Shown here: in pieces, positions 6,144 through 6,839 of the stretch
How positions within the stretch are numbered: the first letter of the stretch is position 1
How the letters are laid out: every line of letters starts with the position of its first letter
Assembly (NCBI GenBank): GCA_028703645.1
Contig: JAQVML010000068.1
Coordinates: forward strand, 1-6,839
DNA length: 6,839 bases
Direction: 5' to 3'
Source: Eubacteriales bacterium
GTDB lineage: Bacteria > Bacillota > Clostridia > Christensenellales > CAG-138
Made by a program: the position numbers and the translations under genes
The notes under the pieces: model-generated
What the model was told of the DNA's origin: nothing
Database searches by the model: none
The model's input: the letters and a program-made list of their open reading frames with translations, nothing else

Positions 6144-6177
6144 AATTCTTTTGCTTCTTTTCTTTTAAGAAAAGAAG
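6140..6177 (-). repeat. AT-rich hairpin element, copy 5 (gltA-cca gap)
   Basis: On the minus strand CTTCTTTTCTT (6177-6167) and AAGAAAAGAAG (6164-6154) are perfect 11-bp arms with a 2-nt centre. The tail CAAAAGAATTCTCC (6153-6140) diverges at its end from the consensus CAAAAGAAYTTYTT. The hairpin begins 3 nt after the gltA stop codon. The outermost pair is C-G, a third pairing type at that position across the copies. Confidence 0.75.
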
Positions 6178-6180
6178 TAA

Positions 6181-6839
6181 TTACTTACTCAGTTCCTCGT
6201 GAATCGCTTTTGCCGCGGTTTTGCCCGCGCCCATCGCGAGGATGACCGTTGCCGCGCCCGTGACTGTGTCACCGCCCGCGTAGACGTGCTCGCGGCTGGT
6301 CTTGCCCGTGGCTTCGTCCACAATGATGCCGCCCCACTTCTCGGTTGCAAGGACCGGCGTGGTGTTCTTGATCAGCTGATTCGGGCTGTTGCCGATGGCG
6401 ATCACCACCGTGTCCACATCGATCGTGTGCTCGCTGCCCGCCTTGACGACAGGACGTCTGCGTCCGGAGGAGTCCGGTTCGCCGAGCTCCATCTCCACGC
6501 AGGTCATGCCCACAACGTGACCGGTCTCGTCGCCGAGAATCTCGGTCGGGTTTGTGAGCATCTTGAAGATGATGCCCTCTTCCTTCGCGTGATGCACCTC
6601 TTCCACACGGGCAGGCATCTCCGCCTCTCCGCGGCGATAGACGATGTAGACGTTTTCCGCGCCTAACCGCTTTGCGCTTCTCGCCGCGTCCATCGCAACG
6701 TTTCCGCCGCCGACGATCGCCGCGTTTTTGCCAACCTGAATGGGAGTGTCCGTTTCAGGAAAGTTGTACGCCTTCATCAGATTGATGCGCGTTAAAAACT
6801 CGTTTGCCGAATACACGCCGTTGAGGTTTTCGCCCGGAA
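6181..6839 (-). CDS. gltA: NADPH-dependent glutamate synthase small subunit-like flavoprotein (GltA/NfnB family), C-terminal part
   Basis: 218 residues are visible and the frame is open to the right edge, where it begins PGENLNGVYSANEFL, so the true start lies outside. This is roughly the C-terminal half of a protein usually around 460 aa. The NAD(P)H-binding Rossmann motif IVGGGNVAMD is at fragment residues 41-50. YRRGEAEMPAR at 67-77 supplies the arginines expected to hold the NADPH 2'-phosphate. The C-terminal FAD motif VYAGGDTVTGAATVILAMGAG is the hallmark of the GltD-like pyridine nucleotide-disulfide oxidoreductase group. In Clostridia such proteins are named GltA, SudA or NfnB, and they often pair with a GltD-unlike FAD/FeS partner (NfnA/SudB). 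That partner is not visible here, so glutamate synthesis versus ferredoxin:NADP transhydrogenation stays open. A repeat copy and a terminator-like hairpin follow the TAA. Confidence 0.88.
   Translation of the reverse strand, partial: PGENLNGVYSANEFLTRINLMKAYNFPETDTPIQVGKNAAIVGGGNVAMDAARSAKRLGAENVYIVYRRGEAEMPARVEEVHHAKEEGIIFKMLTNPTEILGDETGHVVGMTCVEMELGEPDSSGRRRPVVKAGSEHTIDVDTVVIAIGNSPNQLIKNTTPVLATEKWGGIIVDEATGKTSREHVYAGGDTVTGAATVILAMGAGKTAAKAIHEELSK

Noticed and set aside
6814..6816. GTG as the start of the right-edge flavoprotein
   Set aside because: The frame continues upstream with PGENLNG, matching the family sequence, so this GTG is an internal valine and the gene is cut by the window.

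Overview
This is an ordinary housekeeping stretch of a bacterial chromosome. Every gene I can support lies on the minus strand, so transcription runs from high to low coordinates. Codons are G/C-rich, while the gaps between genes are very A/T-rich. The purine-rich Shine-Dalgarno sites, the HD-type tRNA nucleotidyltransferase and the clostridial-type GltA/NfnB-like flavoprotein suggest an anaerobic Firmicute (class Clostridia, a high-GC lineage). This placement is an inference; no marker in the window fixes the genus.

Layout in transcription order: (1) the C-terminal half of an NADPH-dependent glutamate synthase small-subunit-like flavoprotein (gltA, cut by the right edge); (2) a hairpin with a U-tract, immediately followed by cca (tRNA CCA-adding enzyme); (3) a 173-bp gap with two tandem AT-rich repeats and a near-consensus sigma-70/sigma-A promoter; (4) glnS (glutaminyl-tRNA synthetase); (5) gltX (glutamyl-tRNA synthetase); (6) ychF (ribosome-associated P-loop ATPase); (7) the N-terminus of a lipoprotein that starts at TTG and runs off the left edge. 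No tRNA, rRNA, CRISPR array or insertion sequence is visible.

The genes share a theme: cca finishes tRNA 3' ends, GlnRS and GluRS charge tRNAGln and tRNAGlu, and YchF acts at the ribosome. The upstream flavoprotein, if it really is a glutamate synthase, interconverts the two amino acids used by those synthetases.

The most notable signal is in the gaps. Five copies of a roughly 38-bp element occur in four successive gaps, in both orientations. Each copy has an 11-bp/11-bp inverted repeat and a 14-nt tail. The outer stem pairs change in a compensatory way between copies, and in each gap one copy begins within about 3 nt of, or overlaps, the upstream gene's stop codon. It looks like a dispersed REP/MITE-like or bidirectional 3'-end element. 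I see no new multi-gene system here.
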